NCBI GenBank assembly: GCA_963677625.2
Contig: CAXXSW010000002.1
Coordinates: 744,001-808,000 of the forward strand
Length of the DNA: 64,000 nucleotides
Origin: UBA1351 sp963677625
GTDB lineage: Bacteria; Bacillota; Clostridia; Lachnospirales; Vallitaleaceae
Direction: 5' to 3'
The position numbers and the translations under genes were made by a program. Below the pieces are notes generated by a model, which saw nothing but the letters and a program-made list of their open reading frames with translations, was not told where the DNA came from and did not search any database. Numbering within the stretch: the first letter of the stretch is position 1; every line of letters begins with the position of its first letter. Positions 18,446 to 27,464 of this stretch are shown piece after piece.

Positions 18446-19975
18446 GTGCCAGGATTTAATAGATATCAAGGAAGAAAACAACATATAAAGAGATGGGTAG
18501 CTGTTGCCCTAATAATGGCCATCATCTTGATGAATCCAGAGACCATTTTGGCTTCCGAGGGAGAAATTGGCTTTTTTGGTGGTATTTCAGAAGGTGATTA
18601 TTTACCTAAAACCATCCAAAAATACGTGGATATTTCAAGTAATACAACACCAGTCTATGCTTATAAGGAAATGGTTTTTATAAGTGGGGAACCAGTTGAG
18701 GTGACAGGAACCATAACTGTTGACGTGGAAGATGATAACATTCTTTCTGAATCATCGGGTATATATAAGGAAAGATTTATAGTTGCAGCTGAGAATGAAG
18801 CAAAAGGTGTTCGACTAGCTAGGTCTCTAACACTTGAAACAGCTTATTACATTATAGAAGGGGAGTTTAAGAGACAAATTGTAAAAGACTCCACTATGAC
18901 AGATTGGGTTGAAAATATTACTACTGATTCGGGTTCTTATTCCTTAGATGAAGATACAGCTATTTTTTCAAAAGCAACAGTTGAAGATATTACTGCTGGT
19001 GTTAGCTATTACAGTACGATCATCTCATATAGCGGAACTTTTTATGATGCTGATGGTAATGATATTAATATGATGATGGAAGGCAATATTTATGGATATA
19101 AACAACCCTGGTCTAAGGTAGAAACTCAGATTCTGAGGATGACGCTTCAATCTGACCCCTTAGATATGAATATGAATATCCAATTAAATCCTAAATTGGA
19201 AGCGAAAAAGACAATTTATTATGATGAAAACCAGCCCTTTCCTATAAGCTTTGGCGGAACCTATAATCAGCGAATGGAACGAGAAGCAACAATGGATTAT
19301 GAAATTTTATCCTACCATCCTGAGTTGACGGCTTCACAATTAAGTAACGGTATGATTTTAACTACAGCCAATCAAATAGAGAAACTTCCTATACCTGAAG
19401 GATTAGATTTTATCGAAGGCCACTGGGCGGAAGATGATTTGAAGAAAATGTACAGTATGCAAATTTTCACTGAAGTTCCACATGAAGGTATGCATTATGA
19501 AGCTATGAGTAGAGGTCAATATGTTAAAGCCCTCTGTCTGGCTATGGATATTGATACTAAGGATTATGAAGATCCTTTACCTACGGCTCTCCAAGTTTTT
19601 GGGGACGTTCCCTTAGACCATCCCTTGTATCCTTATATTATGGGAGCCTATCATGCCAAATTGGTCAAGGGAACAGGTGAGAACTTTGATGTGAACTTGC
19701 CTATTACTAGAGAAGAGGCCTTTGTTATTTATATAAGAATCATTGGTTTGGAGCGACTGGGTGTTACCGGCAGTCCAACATCACCTTTTCTTGACGACAA
19801 TGATATATCAAGTTGGGCAAAAAAAGAAATTGTAGCAGGATATCGTTTGGGAATCATTAATGGAGATACCCAAGGGAAAGTTCATCCTAAGGCTTGGATT
19901 TCAAAGGCTGAGGCCGCCGCTATTATTAATCGACTTGTTGATTATTTAAGAGAAGATATTGGCCAGGATTATTAG
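18446..19975 (+). CDS. Secreted protein with C-terminal SLH domains
   Basis: The 509-residue protein starts at GTG 18446, with CCGGAGGT upstream. The export signal is at residues 15-37 (KRWVAVALIMAIILMNPETILAS). The middle part (about 40-320) is beta-rich and unrecognised. SLH modules fill the C-terminal third (about 325-500): GHWAEDDLKKMYSMQIFTE, MGAYHAKLVKGTGENFD and IVAGYRLGIINGDTQGKVHP. SLH at the C-terminus is the reverse of the two preceding SLH proteins. It lies 90 bp behind the large SLH gene and just ahead of the S41 protease, probably co-transcribed. Confidence 0.88.
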   Translation: MPGFNRYQGRKQHIKRWVAVALIMAIILMNPETILASEGEIGFFGGISEGDYLPKTIQKYVDISSNTTPVYAYKEMVFISGEPVEVTGTITVDVEDDNILSESSGIYKERFIVAAENEAKGVRLARSLTLETAYYIIEGEFKRQIVKDSTMTDWVENITTDSGSYSLDEDTAIFSKATVEDITAGVSYYSTIISYSGTFYDADGNDINMMMEGNIYGYKQPWSKVETQILRMTLQSDPLDMNMNIQLNPKLEAKKTIYYDENQPFPISFGGTYNQRMEREATMDYEILSYHPELTASQLSNGMILTTANQIEKLPIPEGLDFIEGHWAEDDLKKMYSMQIFTEVPHEGMHYEAMSRGQYVKALCLAMDIDTKDYEDPLPTALQVFGDVPLDHPLYPYIMGAYHAKLVKGTGENFDVNLPITREEAFVIYIRIIGLERLGVTGSPTSPFLDDNDISSWAKKEIVAGYRLGIINGDTQGKVHPKAWISKAEAAAIINRLVDYLREDIGQDY

Positions 19976-20059
19976 CCCTATCCATTTTGTATGAAAAATT
20001 ATGTAAATGAAGTAAGTTTTATCATAGGCTTAACTGATAACCAAGAGAGGAAAACATTA

Positions 20060-21457
20060 ATGAAAAAAAGCATATGGAAGAAAGTAACCCTTTTTATTCT
20101 TATTTTTACCCTGGTTATGACACCAAGTATAACTGTGGAGGCCAAGGAAACGGATGAGTACTTGGATGAGTTGGAAACTTTGAAGAATTTAATCATGGAT
20201 TCTTATTATGGTGGAGAGGTGACAGAAGAAGAACTTTTTGAAGCTGCGCTCGATGGTATGACCTCAATATTAGATGATTATTCAGTATTCTATAATGATA
20301 ATGAAGCATCTTCTTTCTTGAATGCATTATCCAGTGAATATGTAGGCATTGGTGTGCGTTTAGAAGTTATTAATGAGAGACCGGTTGTAACGGAAGTCTT
20401 TGAAGGTGGCGCTGCTTTAGATGCAGGCGTTAGGGTGAACGATATCATTACAAAGGTCAATGACCAAGACACAAAAGGACTGGAGCTAGACCTTTTGGTA
20501 GATAAGATTTTAGGCCAAGAAGGTAGCTATGTTACCATAGAATTCCAAAGAGGTGGGGAGTATTTGAGCTTCGAACTGGAACGTAGAACTGTCATAGTTC
20601 CTTCTGTTACCAAGCTGGACCTAAGTGATGCTCAATATGGGCTTAATGCATTACAGGAGAAAAGTGTATATGGAGTTTCTGTAAGCAGTTTTATGAGCCA
20701 AACGGATGTTGAGTTTTTTGCTGAGGTGGAAAAGGCAAAAGCCTTGGGGGCTCAGTATTTTATTATTGATCTTAGGGATAACCGTGGTGGTTATTTGGAT
20801 AGCTGTGTTGATATGCTTAAGAAGGTCGTTCCTCAAGGCGATATTGTAACTCTTTTGGATAAAAACAATACAGGAAGCAGATATGTATCTGAACTTAAAG
20901 AAGTTCCTTTTCAGGTTTTGGTTTTAGTTAATGAAAACTCCGCATCAGCCTCAGAGATTTTTGCGGCTGCTGTTAAAGATAACGGTGATGGAATTGTTAT
21001 TGGAGAGAGAACTTATGGAAAAGGGGTAGCTCAGAGTATCTATCGTCTCGGTGATGAATACTTGGTAAAATTGACAACTCAGGAATTCTTTTCACCAAAT
21101 CTCAATAAGATTAATGGCGTTGGTGTTGAACCAGATCTTCTTGTGGATAATCCAGAGTACGTTTTTTCAGATAAACGGTTTTCTAATTTTGATACAGATG
21201 AGCAAGTTGTTAACATTGAGGGCATGCTGAAGTTTTTGGGCTTCTTTGATGGACAACCTGACGAGTCATATACGACTGAGACTTTAAATGGGGTTAAAGC
21301 TTTCCAAGCTGCAACAGGTCTATATCCATATGGTGTTTGTGATTTTACAACCCAGGCTAAGTTAAATGAGGAGTATCGGAAAGCATTTCTTGCTAATGAT
21401 GTTCAAATGCAGGCGGCTATTGATTGGATTCTTGAGGATATGATAAAGGAAAAATAG
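20060..21457 (+). CDS. Secreted S41-family C-terminal processing protease with PDZ and peptidoglycan-binding domains
   Basis: The 465-residue CtpA-type serine protease starts at ATG 20060 (GAGAGGAAAAC upstream), giving a clean signal peptide (WKKVTLFILIFTLVMTPSITVEA). Order of domains: helical N-part with the SILDDYSVFY block, PDZ domain (GIGVRLEVINERPVVTEVF to about residue 175), S41 core with the Ser block NENSASASE (residues 291-299) and Lys 321 in TYGKGVAQS, then a C-terminal PG_binding_1 module (about 390-450). It probably matures or degrades exported proteins at the wall, plausibly the SLH proteins encoded just upstream. Confidence 0.93.
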   Translation: MKKSIWKKVTLFILIFTLVMTPSITVEAKETDEYLDELETLKNLIMDSYYGGEVTEEELFEAALDGMTSILDDYSVFYNDNEASSFLNALSSEYVGIGVRLEVINERPVVTEVFEGGAALDAGVRVNDIITKVNDQDTKGLELDLLVDKILGQEGSYVTIEFQRGGEYLSFELERRTVIVPSVTKLDLSDAQYGLNALQEKSVYGVSVSSFMSQTDVEFFAEVEKAKALGAQYFIIDLRDNRGGYLDSCVDMLKKVVPQGDIVTLLDKNNTGSRYVSELKEVPFQVLVLVNENSASASEIFAAAVKDNGDGIVIGERTYGKGVAQSIYRLGDEYLVKLTTQEFFSPNLNKINGVGVEPDLLVDNPEYVFSDKRFSNFDTDEQVVNIEGMLKFLGFFDGQPDESYTTETLNGVKAFQAATGLYPYGVCDFTTQAKLNEEYRKAFLANDVQMQAAIDWILEDMIKEK

Positions 21458-21506
21458 AAAATCTTTGTTAAAGGTACACAAATTAGGTATGTCACTGAAA
21501 AAAAAC

Positions 21507-21535
21507 TTGACTTTTAGGTCTGATACGCATAAAAT
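21507..21535 (+). promoter_or_regulatory. pyrG promoter
   Basis: TTGACT (21507-21512), 17 bp, TAAAAT (21530-21535). The predicted start region lacks the GGGC run that gives reiterative-transcription control of pyrG in Bacillus subtilis, so that mechanism is not evident. Confidence 0.6.
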
Positions 21536-21613
21536 AGATTAAGTTGTAAACAAATAAGTTTAGAAATAAATGATTCCAAAGAATTGTTTCATAGAGATTA
21601 TGCGAGGTGTAAT

Positions 21614-23221
21614 ATGCAAACGAAGTATATTTTTGTAACTGGTGGTGTTGTTTCCGGATTAGGTAAAGGAATTACCGCGGCGTCCTTAGGTCGATTACTT
21701 AAGAACCGTGGTTACAAAGTGACGATTCAGAAGTTTGACCCTTACATTAACATTGACCCAGGTACTATGTCACCATATCAGCATGGTGAGGTTTTCGTAA
21801 CAGAAGACGGTGCTGAAACCGACCTTGACCTTGGCCACTATGAACGATTTATCGATGAAAACCTAACGCAATATTCTAATATTACGACAGGTAAAATCTA
21901 TTGGTCAGTTCTTAATAAAGAGCGTAAAGGTGAATATCTAGGCGCAACCGTACAGGTTATTCCACACATTACAAACACAATCAAAGAGAGAGTCTACCGT
22001 GTTGGTAAATCCAACCAGTCTGATATTGTTTTTACTGAAATCGGTGGTACAGTTGGTGACATTGAGTCATTGCCCTTTGTTGAAGCTATTCGTCAGGTGG
22101 CTTCAGAAGTAGGTCGTGAAAATGTACTATATATTCATGTTACCTTGATTCCATATTTGAAAAAGTCACAGGAAATGAAGACTAAACCTACCCAACACTC
22201 AGTCAAAGAGCTTCGTTCTCTTGGAATTCAGCCTGATATTCTTGTTTGTCGTACTGAGCAGGAATTGACTCAGGAAATGAAGGACAAGATGGCTCTGTTT
22301 TGTAACGTCGATCAAGACTGTGTTATCCAAAATTTGGATGCAGAGACCCTATATGAAGTGCCGATGATGCTTGAAAAAGAAGGTCTAGCAGAAGTGGCTT
22401 GCCGTAAATTGAATATTGAGTGTCCAGAGCCGGACCACAGTGAATGGTTAGCCCTGGTAGATAGAGAAAAGCACCTTGACAATAAGACGAGTAAGATTGC
22501 TTTGGTTGGTAAATATGTTGAACTTCATGATGCCTATATTTCAATTGTTGAGTCTTTGAAGCACGCAGGTGTTCATCATGGAACGAATGTAGATATCAAA
22601 TGGGTTAACTCGGAATTTTTAGATGAAGGAAATATCAAAGAAGAGCTTGATGATGTTGATGGTATCCTAGTTCCAGGTGGATTTGGCGATCGTGGTATTG
22701 AAGGTAAGATTCTGGCCGTTCAATATGCAAGAGAGAAGAAGATTCCTTTCTTCGGTATTTGTCTTGGTATGCAATGTGCTGTTATTGAATATGCGAGAAA
22801 TGTATTAAATCTTAAAGGAGCTCACTCATCAGAGTTAGATGTTGATACCCCTCATCCGGTGATTGATTTGATGCCTGAGCAAAAAGATATTGATGAACTT
22901 GGTGGAACCATGAGACTTGGAGCATATCCGTGTAAAGTTTCCCATAATTCTAATGCTATTGATGCTTATAAGGATATACTTATTTATGAGCGTCATAGAC
23001 ATCGCTATGAGTACAATAATGAATATAGAGAAGACTTGGTTAATGCGGGTCTTAAGATTACCGGTGTTTCACCTGATGAACGTTTGGTTGAAATGGTTGA
23101 AGTTGAAGATCATCCATGGTTTGTTGGTGTTCAATTCCATCCAGAATTTAAGTCACGCCCAAACCGTGTACATCCATTGTTTAGGGATTTTGTAGGATCA
23201 ACAATCAAGAGTGATAAGTAG
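21614..23221 (+). CDS. pyrG: CTP synthase
   Basis: The 535-residue enzyme converts UTP to CTP using glutamine and ATP, the last step of pyrimidine nucleotide synthesis. It starts at ATG 21614 (GCGAGGTG upstream), giving the standard N-terminus MQTKYIFVTGGVVSGLGKG. The synthase domain covers about 1-265 and the class I glutamine amidotransferase domain about 290-530, with the nucleophile Cys in FFGICLGMQCA and the His/Glu in VQFHPEFKSRP. Length is exactly typical. It has its own promoter and a strong terminator. Confidence 0.98.
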   Translation: MQTKYIFVTGGVVSGLGKGITAASLGRLLKNRGYKVTIQKFDPYINIDPGTMSPYQHGEVFVTEDGAETDLDLGHYERFIDENLTQYSNITTGKIYWSVLNKERKGEYLGATVQVIPHITNTIKERVYRVGKSNQSDIVFTEIGGTVGDIESLPFVEAIRQVASEVGRENVLYIHVTLIPYLKKSQEMKTKPTQHSVKELRSLGIQPDILVCRTEQELTQEMKDKMALFCNVDQDCVIQNLDAETLYEVPMMLEKEGLAEVACRKLNIECPEPDHSEWLALVDREKHLDNKTSKIALVGKYVELHDAYISIVESLKHAGVHHGTNVDIKWVNSEFLDEGNIKEELDDVDGILVPGGFGDRGIEGKILAVQYAREKKIPFFGICLGMQCAVIEYARNVLNLKGAHSSELDVDTPHPVIDLMPEQKDIDELGGTMRLGAYPCKVSHNSNAIDAYKDILIYERHRHRYEYNNEYREDLVNAGLKITGVSPDERLVEMVEVEDHPWFVGVQFHPEFKSRPNRVHPLFRDFVGSTIKSDK

Positions 23222-23251
23222 AATTATAACAAATTAAATCATAAAAATAAG

Positions 23252-23288
23252 AGGACCAATGTGTTGAATAACTCAACATATTGGTCCT
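23252..23288. terminator. Terminator between pyrG and the convergent unit
   Basis: A 16-bp stem (AGGACCAATGTGTTGA with its partner) and a 5-nt loop, flanked by T-rich sequence on the plus strand and AT-rich sequence on the minus strand. Confidence 0.8.
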
Positions 23289-23303
23289 TGTTAATTTCAA
23301 ATT

Positions 23304-23768
23304 TTATTTCTTGCCAATAGAAGCGACTTTATCTTTAGCCTTGCTGAACCAAGATTTTTTTACGACTTCTTGACTTGCTCTTTTAGCCTTTGGCTTTGAC
23401 TTAATACCTACAATGTAAATACCTGCTAATTCGACTTTAACCTGACGCTTTACAGGAAGTTCATCGAAAATACGGTCATCTGCCATTAAGGTTGTAATCT
23501 GCGGTCCAATTTTAGCTTTTACAAGGGGCATCTTACGCCACTTGAGATACCAAGGTATTTGTTCCTGAACCATAGCAGGAAGATTTGACTCTTTAACACG
23601 CATCTTTTTCTTATCAATAATCAGTATCGATACTGTTGTCTTTGAACTTTCAATGAGCCCTTGTTGTGAATCGACCTTGCCTTGAAGCCTTCGTCCTACA
23701 AAATAGAGTATTCCGAAAGTTACTACAAGTACGACTAATACAATGATTAATATTTGCCACCACTCCAT
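23304..23768 (-). CDS. Membrane-anchored protein of unknown function
   Basis: The 154-residue protein starts at ATG 23768, directly after TTAGGAGGTACTACC. One N-terminal membrane helix (residues 5-24, ILIIVLVVLVVTFGILYFV) is followed by a cytoplasmic-looking basic domain; the tail is very Lys-rich (SKAKDKVASIGKK). I do not recognise a family. The central part (KTTVSILIIDKKKMRVKESNLPAMV) may be a small folded domain. It lies in the same direction as plsC, 146 bp downstream of it. Confidence 0.7.
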   Translation of the reverse strand: MEWWQILIIVLVVLVVTFGILYFVGRRLQGKVDSQQGLIESSKTTVSILIIDKKKMRVKESNLPAMVQEQIPWYLKWRKMPLVKAKIGPQITTLMADDRIFDELPVKRQVKVELAGIYIVGIKSKPKAKRASQEVVKKSWFSKAKDKVASIGKK

Positions 23769-23913
23769 GGTAGTACCTCCTAATTTTTCTTCAGATGCCG
23801 GAACATTTCTTGTGGAAATATGTCCCATAAATGAGACTTCTGCTCTCAGCTTATACCATTCTACCATTATTTATGGTCATGGGCAATTAATAAATGCTAA
23901 AAAAATGACGAAT

Positions 23914-24657
23914 TTATATTTTGTCCTTAGCTTGCTTGGCTAAAAGATCATCATACATGCCTTGAATAATGTTTTGTACATACTTGGAAATATTTCTCTG
24001 GTCTTCACTAGTAAGTTGGTCAAGAATTATTGGTTTTCCTACTTTTAGGTAGACTTTTTCTGGTCTTAGGTTAATCTTATTGTTCTCAAACACATCAGCT
24101 GTTCCAAGAACTGCCATAGGTACAATAGGAATGTTTGGTTTTGTTGCCAGTTTAAAAGAGCCTGGTTTAAAAGGAAGCATTTCTTTAGTCCGAGACCTGG
24201 TTCCTTCAGGATATATAATACAAGATTCGCCGTTCTTAATTCGGTCAATGGCATGTAATATGGTTTTGAGACCTTCTCTAGGATTAGTACGATTAAGGAA
24301 TAAACCATCCATAGCATGGAGCCACCATCCAATAAAAGGCCATTTTTTAATGCTGTCTTTTCCAATGAAAATCATAGGTTTTTTAACATATTTCATCATT
24401 AAGGGAATATCTAACATAGACCTGTGATTGCTGACATATAGAACATTGGTATCTTGATAGAGGTTATCAATGCCTTCAACATCAAATTTTGCACCAGCAG
24501 CCCAGAAAAGCCACCATGCAGTTAAACGGTTGTATCCATAAGCCATCTTGACTCGTAAAGGACGATTAAAAAGGCCGATTAAATGAATGAGGCCAAGATA
24601 GGGAATACCGCATAGAAAGTGTATAGGAATAAAAATAAAAAACTTAAGACGCTGCAT
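23914..24657 (-). CDS. plsC: 1-acyl-sn-glycerol-3-phosphate acyltransferase
   Basis: The 247-residue membrane-bound acyltransferase makes phosphatidic acid from lysophosphatidic acid. Motif I NHRSMLD (H-x4-D catalytic pair), motif II FLNRTNPREG and motif III YPEGTRSR are all present, in the expected order. A hydrophobic N-terminus (FIFIPIHFLCGIPYLGLIHLIG) anchors it. Length is typical. Ribosome site GTGAGTAGGTGACC precedes the ATG. Confidence 0.95.
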   Translation of the reverse strand: MQRLKFFIFIPIHFLCGIPYLGLIHLIGLFNRPLRVKMAYGYNRLTAWWLFWAAGAKFDVEGIDNLYQDTNVLYVSNHRSMLDIPLMMKYVKKPMIFIGKDSIKKWPFIGWWLHAMDGLFLNRTNPREGLKTILHAIDRIKNGESCIIYPEGTRSRTKEMLPFKPGSFKLATKPNIPIVPMAVLGTADVFENNKINLRPEKVYLKVGKPIILDQLTSEDQRNISKYVQNIIQGMYDDLLAKQAKDKI

Positions 24658-24803
24658 AGGTCACCTACTCATAAAAATTCTGCAACTTATTAAATTGACT
24701 TAAGATAAGATGGAACAAGACTTAAGTTGGTCAGTGCAGTATTTCCATTATAGCAAGGTTTTATAGGCAATGCAACGGCAATAGAAAAATACAACCTAGC
24801 TAC

Positions 24804-24864
24804 TTGACAATATAGAGTAGTGAGCGTATCATATACATATGGTACTATACAATATAGAGTAGTG
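24804..24864 (+). promoter_or_regulatory. Promoter with repeated putative PadR operators
   Basis: TTGACA (24804-24809), 17 bp, TATCAT (24827-24832). The 16-bp sequence ACAATATAGAGTAGTG occurs twice, exactly, at 24807-24822 (promoter spacer) and 24849-24864 (just before the gene), 42 bp apart, which is about four helical turns. Between them is CATAT-AC-ATATG (24830-24841). The layout suits autorepression by the PadR regulator encoded next. Confidence 0.7.
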
Positions 24865-24876
24865 GAGGTGTTGCTA

Positions 24877-25209
24877 TTGAATAAAGCTCAATTGTTGAAA
24901 GGCCTTCTAGAAGGATGTATCTTAAAGATTATTTCTCAGGAAGAAACATATGGTTATGTTATTACTGAAGCCTTGAATGAATATGGATTTAAGGACCTTA
25001 ATGAAGGAAGCATATATCCCGTGCTTATCCGTCTTGAAAAGAAAGGCTATGTAACCAGTGAGTCTCGTAAGTCTGAGCTAGGTCCAAGACGTAAATATTA
25101 TAAAATCAGTCCAAAAGGTAGGGATGAGCTTGAATCCTTTGGGAGGCTTTGGGAGGACATATCAGTAACAGTCAATAGGATTTTAAAAGGTGGTGTTATA
25201 CATGAATAG
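24877..25209 (+). CDS. PadR-family transcriptional regulator
   Basis: The 110-residue winged-helix regulator has start TTG at 24877, 6 bases after GGAGGTG, giving the usual N-terminus (L/M)NKAQLLKGLLEGCILKII. The winged-helix part contains SIYPVLIRLEKKGYVTSES and ELGPRRKYYKISPKGRDEL, hallmark PadR sequences. Its stop overlaps the start of the following membrane-protein gene, so the two are co-translated. In such pairs PadR usually represses the operon until a membrane-active signal is met. Repeated operator-like sequences lie in its promoter. Confidence 0.92.
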   Translation: MNKAQLLKGLLEGCILKIISQEETYGYVITEALNEYGFKDLNEGSIYPVLIRLEKKGYVTSESRKSELGPRRKYYKISPKGRDELESFGRLWEDISVTVNRILKGGVIHE

Positions 25210-26056
25210 TGGTCGAATGAAAGTGTATCTTAGTTCTGGATTAGCCTTGGTTTTACTCGTTCAAGTTGTCCTATTTTTCTTGATCAATGACAAATTTCGA
25301 CTTGGTGTAAGTATTATTTTGTCTATAATGGTTGCTCTAGCATTATTAAATGTATATTTTAATTATCAGTCTGTAAGAAAGTCAGAAGAAAAAGTCAAGA
25401 GTCTGTCAGATGAGTATAGGAATTTTTACCTTAATGCAGATGAAGCGGTTAAGAGTTCATCTATGAAGAAATGGGATAAGAAAAATACTATGGATATGAT
25501 TTTGGAGATTCTTCTACATGCCTATGAAGATGGAAGGCGTTTAGAAGACCTTATTGGTTCTGACTCATCAGCCTATATCAATAATTTTATTCAAGCGTCT
25601 GGTGGTAGGTTTACACCTCTATACATGTTTGGATTGAGTACAACGTCATTCTTCTTATATCTCCTTTTGATTAAGGCTTATAAGGTCGTTCGACAAGGTG
25701 AGGTATCCTTAAAGTCAATTAGTATTGAAACCTTGGATGTGGGTATTGTGGTTATTTATTTTATCATTGCTTTTATGTTTATGCCATGGCTCTTATTGGT
25801 TCTTCAAAAAGCCTCTTTGGAACAATGGTCTGGTTTTAAAAAGCTTCTGATTTTTTTGCCCTTATCAATTCCCATACTCTTAATACTTGTTTTGATTATT
25901 GTTGATAATCAGTCTTTAAGGGTAGTCCTTGATACACCCCTGCCAATTATGGGTAATATTTGGTTGATTCTTATTTGCATCTTTTTAGCTTTAGCAGGTA
26001 TTGGTATGGTTAAGTATTCCAGAAAGTTAGAACTAAGAAAGTTACTTAAGGATTAA
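25202..26056 (+). CDS. Multi-pass membrane protein of unknown function paired with PadR
   Basis: The 284-residue protein starts at ATG 25202, overlapping the padR stop by 8 bases. Two helices lie at the N-terminus (about 8-27 and 33-55), then a soluble helical part (60-135), then about four more helices (140-275). The composition and the PadR pairing recall DUF1700/DUF1048-type proteins found next to PadR genes, but I cannot place it in either with certainty. It is probably the effector of the PadR switch, involved in envelope homeostasis. Confidence 0.75.
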   Translation: MNSGRMKVYLSSGLALVLLVQVVLFFLINDKFRLGVSIILSIMVALALLNVYFNYQSVRKSEEKVKSLSDEYRNFYLNADEAVKSSSMKKWDKKNTMDMILEILLHAYEDGRRLEDLIGSDSSAYINNFIQASGGRFTPLYMFGLSTTSFFLYLLLIKAYKVVRQGEVSLKSISIETLDVGIVVIYFIIAFMFMPWLLLVLQKASLEQWSGFKKLLIFLPLSIPILLILVLIIVDNQSLRVVLDTPLPIMGNIWLILICIFLALAGIGMVKYSRKLELRKLLKD

Positions 26057-26065
26057 GGGGGAAAG

Positions 26066-27331
26066 ATGAGGAAGTGGATAATAGGAGTGCTTTTAGCTCT
26101 ACTTGTTCTATCCATAGCATCTTGTATGGTCGAGAGAGAAGAGTTAGGTGATAAAGATGGAAGTATAGTGAATCAGCAGAAGAGAGAGGAAGATGGTGAA
26201 AGCCAACAGCCAGAAGAAGAAACAACAAAGGAAGTCTTGCAGGATTCAGTCATAGACGACGAAAAAGTAAAACTGACAATGGGTGGGGATCTTATGTTCC
26301 ATGAAAGTCAATTAGAGACGGCATATGATAGGAAGAGCCAAGAGTATGATTTTATGTCCAGTTTTGTGGTAATTGAAGATGAATTGATGCTTTCAGACTA
26401 TGTCTTTGCTAATCTTGAGTCTACCTTCTCGGGGCCTCCCTATACCGGTTATCCTAGATTTTCGACACCGGATTCAGCTGTAAAAGCCATTAAGGCATCT
26501 GGCATTGATTTTGTCACAACAGCCAATAATCACTGTATGGATTATGGCCTTGAAGGTTTAATTAGAACTTTGGAGATACTAGATGAAGAGGGTATAAAAC
26601 ATACGGGAACATATAAAGAAAAAGTGAATGATTTAGGTCATTATGATAAGGAAAGAAAGAGTGATGATATCCTTGACGTTCATGGGTTAAGGCTACAAGT
26701 TATTAACTACACATATGGAATGAACAATTACGATAACAACCCTTACAAGGGCAATATCAATTCACTTGACTTTTATGATGGGGAAAGTTTGAACCGTCTA
26801 TATCGTGATGTTGAAGATGCTGAAGGTTCTGATGTAGACTATGTTCTTGTTTTTCTGCACTTTGGTGAGGAGTATGATGAGTCGCCTAATGAGAATCAAA
26901 TAAAACTAGCTCATGATCTTGTCAATCTGGGTGCGGATATAATTATTGGAAGCCATCCCCATAAGGTGCAAGCAATTGAGTTGATGTGGGAATTGGATAA
27001 TCAGGTACTCAAGGAGCCTAAGGTGATTGCATATTCCTTAGGTGATTTTTTATCTTCCACTAAAGCAGAGGGTTTGGAGGCGGATGATTTTAGCGGTATA
27101 CTTGTAAATCTTGAATTTGATCAAGAAAACTCTCTTACTTGGCGATTGACAGGTATTGGCATATTACCAATAAGCTGCAAGTGGGAAGGCAATCAACGGG
27201 TTATTATTCCTATGTTTGTTAATAACCAACTATCCGATAACGCCAAAAACGACATTAAAGAAATCTTTGATGATGATCATTTGGGAAAAGTTAGATGGAA
27301 TGAAGGATGGTATTGGGCCCGATTTGATTAA
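26066..27331 (+). CDS. CapA-family (PGA_cap) lipoprotein
   Basis: The 421-residue protein has a lipoprotein signal with lipobox SIASC (Cys at residue 20) and a Glu/Lys-rich spacer (25-65), then a calcineurin-like metallophosphatase-fold CapA domain. Visible motifs are TMGGDLMFHE, FANLESTFSG, TANNHCMDYG, VFLHFGEEYDESPNENQ and DIIIGSHPHKVQ. Family members include CapA/PgsA of poly-gamma-glutamate capsule export, but capB/capC genes are absent here, so a capsule role is not supported. It directly follows the padR pair and is closed by a strong terminator. Confidence 0.88.
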   Translation: MRKWIIGVLLALLVLSIASCMVEREELGDKDGSIVNQQKREEDGESQQPEEETTKEVLQDSVIDDEKVKLTMGGDLMFHESQLETAYDRKSQEYDFMSSFVVIEDELMLSDYVFANLESTFSGPPYTGYPRFSTPDSAVKAIKASGIDFVTTANNHCMDYGLEGLIRTLEILDEEGIKHTGTYKEKVNDLGHYDKERKSDDILDVHGLRLQVINYTYGMNNYDNNPYKGNINSLDFYDGESLNRLYRDVEDAEGSDVDYVLVFLHFGEEYDESPNENQIKLAHDLVNLGADIIIGSHPHKVQAIELMWELDNQVLKEPKVIAYSLGDFLSSTKAEGLEADDFSGILVNLEFDQENSLTWRLTGIGILPISCKWEGNQRVIIPMFVNNQLSDNAKNDIKEIFDDDHLGKVRWNEGWYWARFD

Positions 27332-27386
27332 GGTCGAACTAATTATTGGAGGGTTAAACTTTTAAGAAAAGTAAATATGTTTGACT

Positions 27387-27435
27387 ATAATAAAGGGCTG
27401 TTTACTGATAAATATAGTAAACAGCCCTTTATTAT
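27387..27435. terminator. Bidirectional terminator
   Basis: A 20-bp perfect stem (core TAAAGGGCTGTTTACT with its complement) with a 9-nt loop between the convergent capA-like and malQ genes. It is one of the strongest hairpins in the window. Confidence 0.88.
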
Positions 27436-27464
27436 GTTATGCATCTTTAAATTTAATATGGAAT

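Noticed and set aside
26066..27331. Poly-gamma-glutamate capsule locus
   Set aside because: CapA-like proteins occur widely as solitary genes; capB and capC are not here.
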